Source of the DNA: Thiodiazotropha sp040506275 | GTDB taxonomy: Bacteria > Pseudomonadota > Gammaproteobacteria > Chromatiales > Chromatiaceae | Assembly (NCBI GenBank): GCA_040506275.1 | Contig: JBEVXD010000001.1 | Location: 310,001 to 374,000 of the forward strand | Direction: 5' to 3' | Length of the DNA stretch: 64,000 nt | Shown: piece by piece, positions 8,514 through 17,674 of the stretch | Layout of the letters: each line of letters opens with the position of its first letter | Numbering within the stretch: the first letter of the stretch is position 1 | The notes under the pieces: model-generated | Told to the model about the DNA's origin: nothing | Databases searched by the model: none | What the model saw: the letters and a program-made list of their open reading frames with translations, nothing else | Program-made: the position numbers and the translations under genes

Positions 8514-8981
8514 ATCATGATCACTCCGCCGTAATTAGATTAATTATCACTTGAAGCGTCTGGCTCCCAGGTTAACACCCTGTCAGAGCCTTCCTGCGCT
8601 GTCATATTTCGATTTGAGCAGGTACTTGGGGGCAGACGCCCACTTGTGTGTTACCGAAGTAAAAAATGGTTACACATTGCACTATTTTGTGGCGCAATGG
8701 TCTATAAAGTCAAATAAAACAATAAGTTAACTCTTGGTCATTTATGTTGCATGGCAGCAATAGTGTTACGTGAAGTAACAACGTGAGGGCTAGGCGTTAC
8801 CGATTGAATCGTGTTACGTTTCCATTGGTAAGAAATAATTATTTTTACGCAATCACTATCCCATGGGTTCTATTGCTCCCTTCACTTCTGATTTGACGAT
8901 ATAAAGTTGTCTCTATGGTAGAAAAGGCTGGAATAGGCAATTGTATTGGCAAGTTACCCTGCCCATTTTGATTATTATTAT
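8514..8981. promoter_or_regulatory. Upstream region of the symporter operon with GTTAC palindromes
   Basis: No gene is seen. The stretch is AT-rich and holds repeated GTTAC words. One is the palindrome TGTTACGTGAAGTAACA at 8764-8780. A similar half-palindrome, GTGTTACCGAAGTAA, lies near 8648-8662, with single GTTAC words near 8669, 8794 and 8813. They could be operators for the operon start at 8513. I found no convincing sigma54 -24/-12 pair. Confidence 0.35.
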
Positions 8982-9271
8982 CCCGGCGCCTTAATTGGTA
9001 GGTTCAGGCACAATCCGAAGGGCTGGGGCTGTTTTTGCGCCCAGCGGCGTTATCATTCGCTCATGTAGCCGAGCTACACCACGCTCATTCTGCCTTGCTG
9101 GAGACAAAAACAGTCCCAGCAGGGCATATTGGATTAGTGTTAACAGGCCCTAATACGCGATTATAGCGTGACGCCAAGCCATTGGCCGCTTGACAAGGGC
9201 CTTCTTGACGCCCCTAACAGTTTGAATGTAAAAGGAGAGGCCGAAGCGTGCCTGCCTATTAAGGTGCCGGG
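8982..9271. repeat. Composite palindromic element with family A ends
   Basis: The ends are CCCGGCGCCTTAAT (8982-8995) and ATTAAGGTGCCGGG (9258-9271), inverted with one mismatch. Inside, ATCCGAAGGGCTGGGGCTGT and the CAAAAACAGTCCCAGC...GGATT arm fold into a long hairpin (about 9012-9135) around a CTCATGTAGCCGAGCTACA mini-palindrome. The right part (GGAGAGGCCGAAGCGTGCCT) is the family A core. Confidence 0.7.
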
Positions 9272-9338
9272 TTAATAAGGAATGATGTGTGACAGTTGGC
9301 CTTCCAAGTTGCCAACCTATCAATTCAGGTATATATGC

Positions 9339-9800
9339 ATGCTTAAAAGCGTACTTGAGTATTTTAATACCCACCTGGTTCCAGTTTCAGGTGGAGAACA
9401 GGTGGATCTGGAGACCCAGACCCGCTTGGCAGTAGCTGTGCTGCTGATTGAGATTGCGGAGTCCGATTTCGAGAAGGCACCTGAGGAAAAGGCAGCCATC
9501 TTAGAGGCCATCGAACTGCAGTTTCAGCTTGACCCTGGTGAATCGAAGAGACTGATGGAGCTCGCTGAGCAAGAACACGCCCAGTCTACTGACTACTTCC
9601 AATTCACATCATTGATCAACAAAAACTATTCCCAGGAAAAAAAGATCATGATTATTGAGGCCTTATGGCGGATTGCTTTTGCCGATCAACATTTGCATCA
9701 CTATGAAGAGCATGTCATAAGGCGACTGGCCGATCTGATCTATGTTTCACACAGTGACTTTATGGCAGCAAAACACCGGGTAATGGCTGAGTGCGATTGA
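9339..9800 (+). CDS. TerB-family (tellurite resistance-like) protein
   Basis: A ~153-residue all-helical TerB-like protein with LAVAVLLIEIAESDFEKAPEEK and a second repeat-like half IIEALWRIAFADQHLHHYEEHVIRRLADLIYV. The conserved acidic residues in the two helices are the putative metal site of TerB folds. No signal peptide. I chose the ATG at 9339 because CAGGT lies 8 bases upstream. The reading frame opens at 9282 but that part overlaps the end of the repeat element. Members of this family occur widely without any proven link to tellurite, so the function is open. Confidence 0.8.
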   Translation: MLKSVLEYFNTHLVPVSGGEQVDLETQTRLAVAVLLIEIAESDFEKAPEEKAAILEAIELQFQLDPGESKRLMELAEQEHAQSTDYFQFTSLINKNYSQEKKIMIIEALWRIAFADQHLHHYEEHVIRRLADLIYVSHSDFMAAKHRVMAECD

Positions 9801-9894
9801 GACAAGATGAACCGATTGGTGACTCCCTTTCCTATTGTAACCGGCAGTTCATGGTATATTCCCCTAATGTAACTCTCCTGAAGATGTTGATGCT

Positions 9895-11301
9895 ATGTCT
9901 AACCTGAGTAAATCTGGTGGCCGTAAAGGCACATCCGCCAATAAAGGTCGATTGTTGATAGTGGATGACGAAACTCGTCATGCTGAGAGCCTTGCTACGA
10001 TGGTCGAGAGTTGGGGGTATGATGTAGAGACTGCTTCCGATGGTGCCAAAGCAGCTGGTCTGTTGGTCACTCACTCCTTTGATCTGATATTACTCGATCT
10101 TCATATGCCTGTAGCCGACGGCTTTCAGGTTATGGATTTTGTCAGGAAACGTCAGATGGCTACCCGCATAATCACAATTTCAGGTGACCCGTCGCTCGAT
10201 GATGCCATTCAATCCCTTAAAAAAGGGGCCGACCACTTTATCCGCAAGCCAGTTACGCCTGTAGATCTGTTACAGGCAATCGATGAAAGTTTGCGCAAGC
10301 AGGTCAAGGACGAGCAACTCAACCGAGTGAAGAAAAAGGCTGAGATTCAGTCCAGTCTTCATCGCATGATGTTCGATGTTGCTCCAAATATTCAATTTCT
10401 GCTCGATACCAAAGGGAAGTTTCGAATGGTGAATGGTGTCTTCACTAAAGTCACCGGTTACACCAAACAGGAGATACTCGGCAAACACTGGAGCGCTCTG
10501 GTGGAGGCCGATGAGGTGAAGCGCATGCACCATGTGTTCGAAGAGCGTCGCAGTAGTCCTGAACGGTTCCCTGAAGTCGAGTTGAGGTTTCGCTGCAGCG
10601 AAAGCGAAGGGAGTCAGGCAGGGACAAAATCAAAAAGCGTCCTGGTGGCCATGCAATCCAAAAGACTCTACTCACGCAGCGGTAAAAAAAGAATCTTTTT
10701 TGGTACTTATGGTGTGGCTCGTGATATCACTCAATACAACAAGCTTGAGGAGTTGAACAAGTATCAGGAGTTTCATGACAACCTGACCGGACTGCCTAAC
10801 CGGGTACTGTTCGATGACTATCTCAATTTCGCATTGACACAGGCGAAGCAGGAAAATGGCCTGCTGAGTCTGCTGAATATTGTAGTGGTGGATCTAAAAC
10901 AGGTGAATGAATCATATGGTCATGGGGTAGGGGATAAGTATCTTCAGGCACTATCAAACAGGCTTAAGCAGCAGGTTCGAAAAGGCGATATTCTAGCGCG
11001 GATCGATGGCAGTGAGTTTGCTGTGCTGCTGCCTTATATCAAACAGGATAAATCGATTGTCCACATTTCGGAGAAGATACGGGGTGGTCTGAGTAAGCCT
11101 GTTGTGATCAACGGCCAAACCTTATCGCCTCAATTGAGTATTGGTACTTCAGTCTATCCGAATGATGCAGAGAATAGTGAGGATCTACTCCGTTTTGCTC
11201 AAACCAATCATGGTTTCAATACCCAATCGAAACAACGCCATCTTTTACACAATTCGAAGTGGATTAAATTGATTAAATCCCAGTCCCGTGAGGGCCTCTG
11301 A
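9895..11301 (+). CDS. Response regulator with PAS and degenerate GGDEF domain
   Basis: A 468-residue cytoplasmic signalling protein. An N-terminal receiver domain (~19-135) has the acidic pair in LLIVDDE, phospho-acceptor Asp in LILLDLHMP and Lys in FIRKPVTP. A PAS domain spans ~155-275. A GGDEF-fold domain (~290-430) is recognisable from HDNLTGLPNRVLFDDYL. The signature GGDEF is replaced by DGSEF in ARIDGSEFAVLLP, so diguanylate cyclase activity is unlikely, and there is no EAL domain. It is convergent with the NtrC-like regulator gene. It probably acts as a phosphorylation-dependent sensor or binding protein in the same locus. Confidence 0.88.
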   Translation: MSNLSKSGGRKGTSANKGRLLIVDDETRHAESLATMVESWGYDVETASDGAKAAGLLVTHSFDLILLDLHMPVADGFQVMDFVRKRQMATRIITISGDPSLDDAIQSLKKGADHFIRKPVTPVDLLQAIDESLRKQVKDEQLNRVKKKAEIQSSLHRMMFDVAPNIQFLLDTKGKFRMVNGVFTKVTGYTKQEILGKHWSALVEADEVKRMHHVFEERRSSPERFPEVELRFRCSESEGSQAGTKSKSVLVAMQSKRLYSRSGKKRIFFGTYGVARDITQYNKLEELNKYQEFHDNLTGLPNRVLFDDYLNFALTQAKQENGLLSLLNIVVVDLKQVNESYGHGVGDKYLQALSNRLKQQVRKGDILARIDGSEFAVLLPYIKQDKSIVHISEKIRGGLSKPVVINGQTLSPQLSIGTSVYPNDAENSEDLLRFAQTNHGFNTQSKQRHLLHNSKWIKLIKSQSREGL

Positions 11302-11335
11302 TTAATGCGCTCTATATGAGACGCTTTATTGAAAC

Positions 11336-12673
11336 CTAACTTTTTTTGCCTTTCTTCTCTCTGGGAATCCCGAACCGTTGACGTCTTTCCCATAGAGCTT
11401 TACGACTGATGCCCAGTTTTTTGGCCAGTTCTGTTTCAGTCATGTGGTCCTGGTTATCCAAAACAAAGTGGCGAAAGTAATCTTCCAGGGAGAGGTTGTC
11501 ATTGCCATCCCCAGTTTTGCTCTGTCCGGAGCTGATATGGTGATCAATCGCCAGTAACTCCGGTGTTATATGGTTGCCTTCACAGAGTATGACAGCTCTT
11601 TCTATGGTATTGGCCAACTCTCGTACATTACCAGGCCAGTTATAACGACGAATTGCCTCAAGCGCACTGCGGCTCAGAGACAGGGAGGGACGATTGAGCT
11701 GGTTGCAGGACTTACTGAGCAGGTATTTCGCGAGGGCCTTGATGTCATTCCCCCTTTCTCTGAGTGGCGGCAGGGTCATTTCAACCACCCTCAAACGGAA
11801 ATATAAATCACTTCGGAAACTCTGTTGTTGTACCAGTTTGCGGACGTCCTGGTGTGTGGCTGCAATGATACGAATATCTGATCGGCTTTGGTCACCATCT
11901 TGATGAGAGGAGTATTCGTCTCCTTGTATCACCCTCAACAGACGTGCCTGCGCCGCAACCGAAAGCTCTCCGACCTGATCCATGAAGAGGGTGCCTCCTT
12001 GTGCCTTACCCAATAGGCCACCTCGTCCGCTTTTTCGCTCATCTTGTTGGCCGAAGAGCTCAGCTTCGACCTGATGCTCAGGTAGTGCTGCACAATTGAA
12101 GACAACAAAAGGGGACTGGCATCGATGGCTTCTTTCGTGCAAGGCTCTGGCAACCAACTCCTTGCCTGTGCCTGATTCGCCAAGGATGAGAACTGTGGCA
12201 TCGGTTGGCGCGACTTTATCGATACGCCGGAATACATCAACCATTGCCGAGCACTCTCCAATCATACCCCGCACTGGATAACTCTTTTCAACTTCGGATT
12301 TGAGCACTTCCTGTTGCCGAAGTTGGCGGTCTTGCTGAATGATGCGTTCAACGACTATCAACATCTCATCATGATCAAATGGTTTTGCTATATAGTCTAT
12401 AGCGCCTAGTTTCATGGCATCGACTGCAGAGCGGATACTGGCATAGCTGGTCATGATCAAAACTGGTGTAGGGGCTGCAATGTCGATTATTGCAGTACCA
12501 GGATCTCCAGGAAGACGGACATCGCTGATGATCAGGTCGAAGTTTTTCAGGGGGAGCTGCTTTGCTTCTTCTACTGAGCCTGCCTCACTGACATTATAAT
12601 CATTGCGCTCCAGCAGCCGCTTTACCGCACGTCGGATTACCGTTTCATCTTCAATGATCAATATATGCTTCAT
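11336..12673 (-). CDS. NtrC-family response regulator lacking the sigma54-contact motif
   Basis: A 445-residue REC-AAA+-Fis protein. The receiver has Asp51 in ISDVRLPG and Lys97 in AKPFD. AAA+ Walker A is GESGTGKE at 165-172. The Fis-type helix-turn-helix (TETELAKKLGISRKALWERR) is at ~415-435. Two key elements are altered. The stretch after ELFG (205-208), where GAFTGA should be, reads QQDERKSGRGGLL. Walker B is LFMDQVGE, with Gln instead of the catalytic Glu. It may therefore bind DNA and ATP without activating sigma54 polymerase. It follows the symporter-domain kinase gene and is its likely phosphorylation partner, in CbrA/CbrB-like fashion. Confidence 0.93.
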   Translation of the reverse strand: MKHILIIEDETVIRRAVKRLLERNDYNVSEAGSVEEAKQLPLKNFDLIISDVRLPGDPGTAIIDIAAPTPVLIMTSYASIRSAVDAMKLGAIDYIAKPFDHDEMLIVVERIIQQDRQLRQQEVLKSEVEKSYPVRGMIGECSAMVDVFRRIDKVAPTDATVLILGESGTGKELVARALHERSHRCQSPFVVFNCAALPEHQVEAELFGQQDERKSGRGGLLGKAQGGTLFMDQVGELSVAAQARLLRVIQGDEYSSHQDGDQSRSDIRIIAATHQDVRKLVQQQSFRSDLYFRLRVVEMTLPPLRERGNDIKALAKYLLSKSCNQLNRPSLSLSRSALEAIRRYNWPGNVRELANTIERAVILCEGNHITPELLAIDHHISSGQSKTGDGNDNLSLEDYFRHFVLDNQDHMTETELAKKLGISRKALWERRQRFGIPREKKGKKS

Positions 12674-12701
12674 GGTGTGACCCGAATCCAGTTGATGTTA
12701 T

Positions 12702-15650
12702 TTATGCAGTCTCACTGTGATAAATTTTGGGTAGATCCATCATCACCCGTGTTCCGTGATTTTTTTCAGAGTCTATGGTGATCGCCCCTTTATGGTCGGA
12801 GACGATCTTATAGGCAATAGCCAATCCCAGGCCGGTTCCTTCTCCTGGTGCTTTGGTCGTGAAGAAAGGCTCAAAAAGATAGCCTAGATTCTCTTCCGGT
12901 ATGCCTTCGCCTTGATCCGTGATCTCAATTCTGGCCAGATCGCCGATCTCATTGACTTTGATATCTACATGCTCTCCTGGTGAGGAGGCGTGACAGGCAT
13001 TGGTAAGTACATTCACTAAAACTTGCGAGATTCCCTGGCGATCCCCTTCAATTGTCAGCTGAGAATCGCAATTATTTGTAAAGCGAATCTGGCGTCCATG
13101 TTGGGTCAGTTTGACCAGGCGAATTGCCTCGTCCACCACTTCTCGTACTGCGAAATGCTGAGTATTGGCACCAATGCCACCGCTACGACTGAAGTTCATA
13201 AGGGTTTTGACAATGGTAGTGATTCGTTGGGTCTGGTTGAGTATCTCTTCGATACTCTCCTTGATTATTATTGGGTCATCTTCATGGCGAAGGTTCTGTG
13301 CCAGTGAGGCGATACCTGTCACCGGATTGCCAATCTCATGAGCCACACCGGCAGCCAATCGACCAATCGAGGCGAGTCGTTCACTGTGAGCCAACTCTGC
13401 TTCCAGAGTCTCCAAGTCGGTGAGATCCTCCATCAACATAACTTGGCTTGTGCGTGCCTCTTCCACCGGGTGATCGACGGGCATAGGAGCCGGAATCGCT
13501 GCTTTATGCAGGTTGAACCAGCGACTTTTTGCTCCGTGTGTGATTTCAAGATGATGAATGTGCTCATCAGTGGCTTTTGCAAAACCAGCTAGCAGGTGTC
13601 CCCAGGGTTCCGGCAGTCGGTGCAATGAAACACCTATTGCGTCTCTAGCTTGAACCCCGGTCATTACCTCCATTGCCAGATTCCAGATGGTCACCATGCG
13701 CAGACGATCTATGGTACAGACACCCAAGGGAAGATCGACAAGAATCTGCCGGTGGTAGCGGCGCAGGTTGTCCAGGTCTGCGCTCAGGCCACGCAGTCGT
13801 GAACGGGAGTGCTCCAGCTGATCTTCGATAAAGCGCATCGAATCAGCCAGTGCGGTTTGGGTATGAATGTCAAGCTGTAGCCGTCTGTTGATGATCATAT
13901 GGGCAAGCTGTGGCCCAAGTAGGCCGGAAAGATTTCGCTCGATCCGTTCACGCAGCCGTCGTAGCTGTGAAGGGCGGGTTTCTGTATGGGCAAGACTAAG
14001 ATCCCTCAGGGCCTGTTCCACCTCCCGATGAGCTGCTTCATGACCCAGCATCTGAGCCAGCTGCTCTGTAAATTGGGCGGTTGAGCCGACACTGACCATA
14101 CCCCCCATAGGTACCAGAGATTCACTACAGCAGGCATTGGCAGCCTCTTTTTCACCGATGCTCTGATTACTGATCAAAGAGCCGAATACAAACAGCAGAG
14201 TATTTAGAGAGAGTGACCAGAAGGTGGCGAACTCCCATTGATCCATGCCAGATGCCAGTCTTAAGCCAGGAATATCGAATTCTGTTCGGATGAAGCCTGA
14301 GTTTTCCAACAGAGGAAGCAGTAGTGTTGCGGACCAAATGGCTATGCCGGCCAGTAAACCTATTATGAAGCCAAATCGTGTGGCCCGACGCCAATAGAGT
14401 AGACCGACTACTCCAGGTAGGAACTGCGCTACAGCCACGAAGGAGATCAGGCCGAGTTGTACCAAGCCATCATGTTTCTCTAATAGGATGTAAAAACCAT
14501 ACCCGGCCATAATGATCAGAGCGATCAATAATCTTCGTCCCAACAATAGCCATCGATACAGATTCACCGCTGGATCGGGGAAATTTGTAGGTAACAGTAT
14601 ATGGTTCAGGGTCATAGATGAGAGCGCCAGTGTGGTGATGATCATCATTGCACTGGCAGAAGAGACGCCACCGATAAAAGCAAGCACTGGTAACCAGCTA
14701 GGGCCTCTCTCCAGACTGATGCCCAAAGCGAAGAAGTCCGGATGGATTGGTAGATCGATAGCTTCACCGGCCCATAGAATAATCGGAATGGGTAGATTGA
14801 TAAGCAGCAGAAAAAGGGGAAATGCCCAGCTGGCTGTACGTAAGGCTTTCGGTTCCAGGTTTTCTGTGAATAGCATGTGGAATTGGCGAGGCAGAAGAAA
14901 GGCCGCCGCAAACGCCAATAATATCAGGGTTGCCCAGGGACCTTCTCGTACAGGGGCGTAGAGCTTCTCAAGTGCTTCAGGGTGCTCGGCCAGCCACTGT
15001 TCTAACCCACCAAAACCACCAAAAACCCCAAACAGTGCAGTGAAACCGATAACAAGCATTGCAACCAGCTTAACCATTGATTCAAAGGCGATCGCCAATA
15101 CCAGACCACGATGTTTTTCACGACTGGTGCTGTGCCGGGCACCGAACAGAATAGCGAACACCACCAGTGTGGCACAGAAAATAAATGCAAGTATGCGCGG
15201 GGCGACTGTTTGGCTTGCGACTTGAAGAGAATCGGTGACTGCTTTGATCTGCAACGCGATATAGGGCAATGTGCCGAGTAGCATGAAGAGCGTGACCAGA
15301 ATACCTGCGAGCTGACTTCGATAGCGGAATGCGAATAGATCTGCCAATGAAGTAAGTTGGTACTCACGGGTCAGTCTGAGGATCGGTTGAAACAGTATCG
15401 GCGTTAGTGCAAACGCCAGGGTAACTCCTAGATATATGGTTAGAAACAGGTAACCCTGTGTCTGGGCAAAGCTGACACTGCCGTAATAAGTCCAGGAGGT
15501 AGCATAGACACCAAGAGAGAGGACATAGATGCTCGGGTGTCGGATGAAACGTTCAGGAATCCGCCCGCTGTCTGCAGCAAAAGCAATGAGAAACAGTATC
15601 GCCAGATAGATAAAGCTGATGCCAAAGAGTAGCCAAAGATCATGGTTCAT
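12702..15650 (-). CDS. Sodium:solute symporter-domain sensor histidine kinase (CbrA/CrbS-like)
   Basis: A 982-residue inner-membrane kinase. Residues ~1-500 form ~13 transmembrane helices of an SSS transporter-like sensor (TSWTYYGSVSFAQTQGYLF, then the SASAMMIITTLALSSMTLNH region). A linker and PAS domain follow (~640-750), then the histidine kinase core: His771 in GVAHEIGNPVTG, N-box VLVNVLTNACHAS, G1 DQGEGIPEE, F-box LFEPFFTTK and G2 GEGTGLGLAI. Kinases of this type regulate carbon and acetate use (CbrA, CrbS). With acs and the acetate-type symporter nearby, acetate or its flux is a likely signal. Its start overlaps the end of a small membrane-protein gene, and the NtrC-like regulator lies 28 bases downstream. 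Confidence 0.95.
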   Translation of the reverse strand: MNHDLWLLFGISFIYLAILFLIAFAADSGRIPERFIRHPSIYVLSLGVYATSWTYYGSVSFAQTQGYLFLTIYLGVTLAFALTPILFQPILRLTREYQLTSLADLFAFRYRSQLAGILVTLFMLLGTLPYIALQIKAVTDSLQVASQTVAPRILAFIFCATLVVFAILFGARHSTSREKHRGLVLAIAFESMVKLVAMLVIGFTALFGVFGGFGGLEQWLAEHPEALEKLYAPVREGPWATLILLAFAAAFLLPRQFHMLFTENLEPKALRTASWAFPLFLLLINLPIPIILWAGEAIDLPIHPDFFALGISLERGPSWLPVLAFIGGVSSASAMMIITTLALSSMTLNHILLPTNFPDPAVNLYRWLLLGRRLLIALIIMAGYGFYILLEKHDGLVQLGLISFVAVAQFLPGVVGLLYWRRATRFGFIIGLLAGIAIWSATLLLPLLENSGFIRTEFDIPGLRLASGMDQWEFATFWSLSLNTLLFVFGSLISNQSIGEKEAANACCSESLVPMGGMVSVGSTAQFTEQLAQMLGHEAAHREVEQALRDLSLAHTETRPSQLRRLRERIERNLSGLLGPQLAHMIINRRLQLDIHTQTALADSMRFIEDQLEHSRSRLRGLSADLDNLRRYHRQILVDLPLGVCTIDRLRMVTIWNLAMEVMTGVQARDAIGVSLHRLPEPWGHLLAGFAKATDEHIHHLEITHGAKSRWFNLHKAAIPAPMPVDHPVEEARTSQVMLMEDLTDLETLEAELAHSERLASIGRLAAGVAHEIGNPVTGIASLAQNLRHEDDPIIIKESIEEILNQTQRITTIVKTLMNFSRSGGIGANTQHFAVREVVDEAIRLVKLTQHGRQIRFTNNCDSQLTIEGDRQGISQVLVNVLTNACHASSPGEHVDIKVNEIGDLARIEITDQGEGIPEENLGYLFEPFFTTKAPGEGTGLGLAIAYKIVSDHKGAITIDSEKNHGTRVMMDLPKIYHSETA

Positions 15651-15831
15651 GGTGTCGGTGATTCACCCATGCGATGAGTAGAATGACACCAAACCACAGT
15701 AGGTAGGGCAGGTACCAGTGATGGCCAGGGGAGGTCCACCACACCATAACGGGTGTGGAAAAGAGCATCAAGATAAGCAGGACGAGGGCGAGTGTCCTGT
15801 CTATCTGTTTGACTGTAGGTGAATCTGGCAT
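15640..15831 (-). CDS. Small two-helix membrane protein upstream of the kinase
   Basis: 63 residues with two hydrophobic helices (~13-30 and ~40-57) and a His-rich C-terminus (NHRHHEP). Its end overlaps the kinase start by 11 bases, which implies translational coupling. Small membrane proteins at this position are common next to SSS-type kinases. It could be a small subunit of the sensor, like DUF4212 for the permease, but that is inference. The ribosome binding site is weak. Confidence 0.75.
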   Translation of the reverse strand: MPDSPTVKQIDRTLALVLLILMLFSTPVMVWWTSPGHHWYLPYLLWFGVILLIAWVNHRHHEP

Positions 15832-15910
15832 CTAAGAAGCGTAGCAGTTGTTACTTAAGGTAACAACCTCCGCTTTCAAAGATGTGTGTGTGAGTTGCGA
15901 GTGGCTTAAT

Positions 15911-15936
15911 AGAGACACCTTCTGAAAGGTGCCTCT
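15911..15936 (-). terminator. Hairpin downstream of cheV
   Basis: On the minus strand AGAGGCACCTT and AAGGTGTCTCT form an 11-bp stem with one G-T pair and a 4-nt loop, about 9 bases past the cheV stop. No T-run follows (ATTAAG), so it may be a weak terminator or a 3' stabilising hairpin. Confidence 0.55.
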
Positions 15937-15944
15937 CACATTGT

Positions 15945-16901
15945 CTATTTCTTAATATTGGTAACCATTTCATGCAACTTGGAAGATAGCTCGGTGGGTT
16001 CAAATTTGGGCACATAAGCATCTGCACCCACACCTCTACCCAGAGCCATATTGGCATCTGCAGATAGTGATGAGTGCATGATGATCGGTATGTCGCTGAA
16101 ACGTGCATCATCTTTGATTTTCTTGGTCAGCACATAGCCATCCATTTCCGGCATCTCTACATCGGTCAGGATAATCTGCACAAAGTCACTTGCTTTGTGG
16201 TCTGTAGCACTGGCCCGATCGGCGATCTCTTTGAGTTTGTTCCAGGCTTCAGCGCCGTTGGAGGTGCTGATATATTTCATTCCCATATGGTCTAGAGTGC
16301 GAATGATCTGATCTCGAGCCACAGCTGAGTCGTCTGCAAAAAGTAGGGTAACGTCACTGTCCTCAACCTGTTTGATGCCGTCAAAAATATCTGAGCCCTG
16401 GCCAAAACCGGAGGTTTGGCTCAATACCATCTCAACATCCATGATCATAACCAGGCGTTTGTCCTTCAGCTCAGTTACGGCCGTTACCAGCCCACCATGT
16501 TGCTGTGCCATCATCGGTGGGGGAACTTTGACATCCTCCCAGGCCAGACGCTCGATAGTATCCACAGCATGCACAAGAAAGCCTTGCACATTTTTGTTGT
16601 ATTCGGTGACGATCAGGATGCTGGGTTTTTCCTCAGTCTGTACACCGCAGAAGTCTGGTAAATTGATCACCGGGATCATATTGCCCCGCAGACTCACCAT
16701 ACCCTCCACTGAAGTAGGCATGTCAGGAGCATGGGTGATTTCAGGTACCAACATGACTTCTCGAACTTTGAAAACGTTGACGCCATAGGTCTCTTCGCGA
16801 CCGGTTCTGATGTCCTTCCCAAGGCTGAAAAGGAGAACCTCCAAGCGATTGGTGCCTGCCAAACGAGTACGATCATCTACAGATTTAATAAAATTGGACA
16901 T
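15945..16901 (-). CDS. cheV: Chemotaxis protein CheV (CheW-REC)
   Basis: A 318-residue cytoplasmic coupling protein. An N-terminal CheW-like domain (~15-170) has NVFKVREVM and VEGMVSLRGNMIPVINLPDF. A C-terminal receiver domain (~185-318) has phospho-acceptor Asp in ILTDVEMPEMDG and the acid pair in FADDSAV. CheV bridges chemoreceptors and CheA and may act as a phosphate sink. It stands alone here, with no che operon in the window. A possible but weak sigma28 site lies upstream (about 16984-17010). Confidence 0.95.
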   Translation of the reverse strand: MSNFIKSVDDRTRLAGTNRLEVLLFSLGKDIRTGREETYGVNVFKVREVMLVPEITHAPDMPTSVEGMVSLRGNMIPVINLPDFCGVQTEEKPSILIVTEYNKNVQGFLVHAVDTIERLAWEDVKVPPPMMAQQHGGLVTAVTELKDKRLVMIMDVEMVLSQTSGFGQGSDIFDGIKQVEDSDVTLLFADDSAVARDQIIRTLDHMGMKYISTSNGAEAWNKLKEIADRASATDHKASDFVQIILTDVEMPEMDGYVLTKKIKDDARFSDIPIIMHSSLSADANMALGRGVGADAYVPKFEPTELSSKLHEMVTNIKK

Positions 16902-17271
16902 TTTTTAGTTACCAGAAATTAGTCGCATTACAGGATGGTGGGCGCTTCGACTTCGTCGTAAGTACTCGCCCCGACTGATGTTTGTAGCGGTCGATTTTAT
17001 GAAATCTTTAGAAGTTCACAATTTGATTTTAGGGTTACCCCTTCAGTATGAATGTGTCGCATCAGATGAGCTCCTATTGTCGCCCCTTGCACAAAAAAAA
17101 TCAGATGTTTTCAGTTAAAAACAGCAGATAAACCACTGGAAAAAGACTATCTTTTGTTCCAAGATCGACTAACTGTAGCCACTTAGCAACATATGGGACT
17201 GGAAATGATTGATGATTTCTGAGACTCGTTTATGCTGCAAACCGGTATTGATGTAATAGAGGAGAAAGCGG
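16902..17271. other. Intergenic region between divergent cheV and the DUF6394 operon
   Basis: Must hold two divergent promoters. Nothing gene-like was found. It has an A-run near 17092-17100 and mostly AT-rich sequence. On the minus strand TAAAGATT, 11 bases, then ACCGCTAC (17010-16984) partly resembles a sigma28 promoter for cheV (5 of 8 bases in the -10 element). Confidence 0.35.
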
Positions 17272-17655
17272 GTGAATCCGGAAAAGGTCCTGTTTGGTTT
17301 TTTTATTGTGCTTGCCCTGACGCTCAATTTCGGTTTTTTTGTTGGCGAGCTGGACAATCCTGACCACCATCACGTGTATGAGCTGTTTGCGGTTATTGTG
17401 GTGAACCTGGTCGCCACAGTATTGAAATTTGGTGACCGTACTCAAATGGGGGCTGTGTTACTGGCGACCAGCCTGGTGGCATTGATGCAACTGTTTGCTG
17501 GAGCATTGGTTTGGACTGTGGCCGTACATGTCACCGAGACCGGCCTGACCACAGTTACCATGGCCAGCATTGTTTCACTCTCTGGCGGGGCGATGCTTGC
17601 AAATGTTGTCTCCGTGATTCTGTTGATCATCGAAACGGTCATGCTTCGTCGCTGA
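17272..17655 (+). CDS. DUF6394-like four-helix membrane protein
   Basis: A 127-residue inner-membrane protein with four predicted helices (VLFGFFIVLALTLNFGFFVG; YELFAVIVVNLVATVL; MGAVLLATSLVALMQLFAGALVW; IVSLSGGAMLANVVSVILLIIETV). GTG start preceded by GAGGAG. It is 19 bases upstream of the channel gene and probably co-transcribed. The HHH cluster in DNPDHHHVYE could bind metal. I associate it with DUF6394, a family of unknown function; the link is from memory and moderate. Confidence 0.75.
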   Translation: MNPEKVLFGFFIVLALTLNFGFFVGELDNPDHHHVYELFAVIVVNLVATVLKFGDRTQMGAVLLATSLVALMQLFAGALVWTVAVHVTETGLTTVTMASIVSLSGGAMLANVVSVILLIIETVMLRR

Positions 17656-17674
17656 AGCGACCTGATTAGAATCG

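Noticed and set aside
8514..8981. Sigma54 promoter for the symporter operon
   Set aside because: No GG-N10-GC type element in a suitable position was seen on the minus strand.
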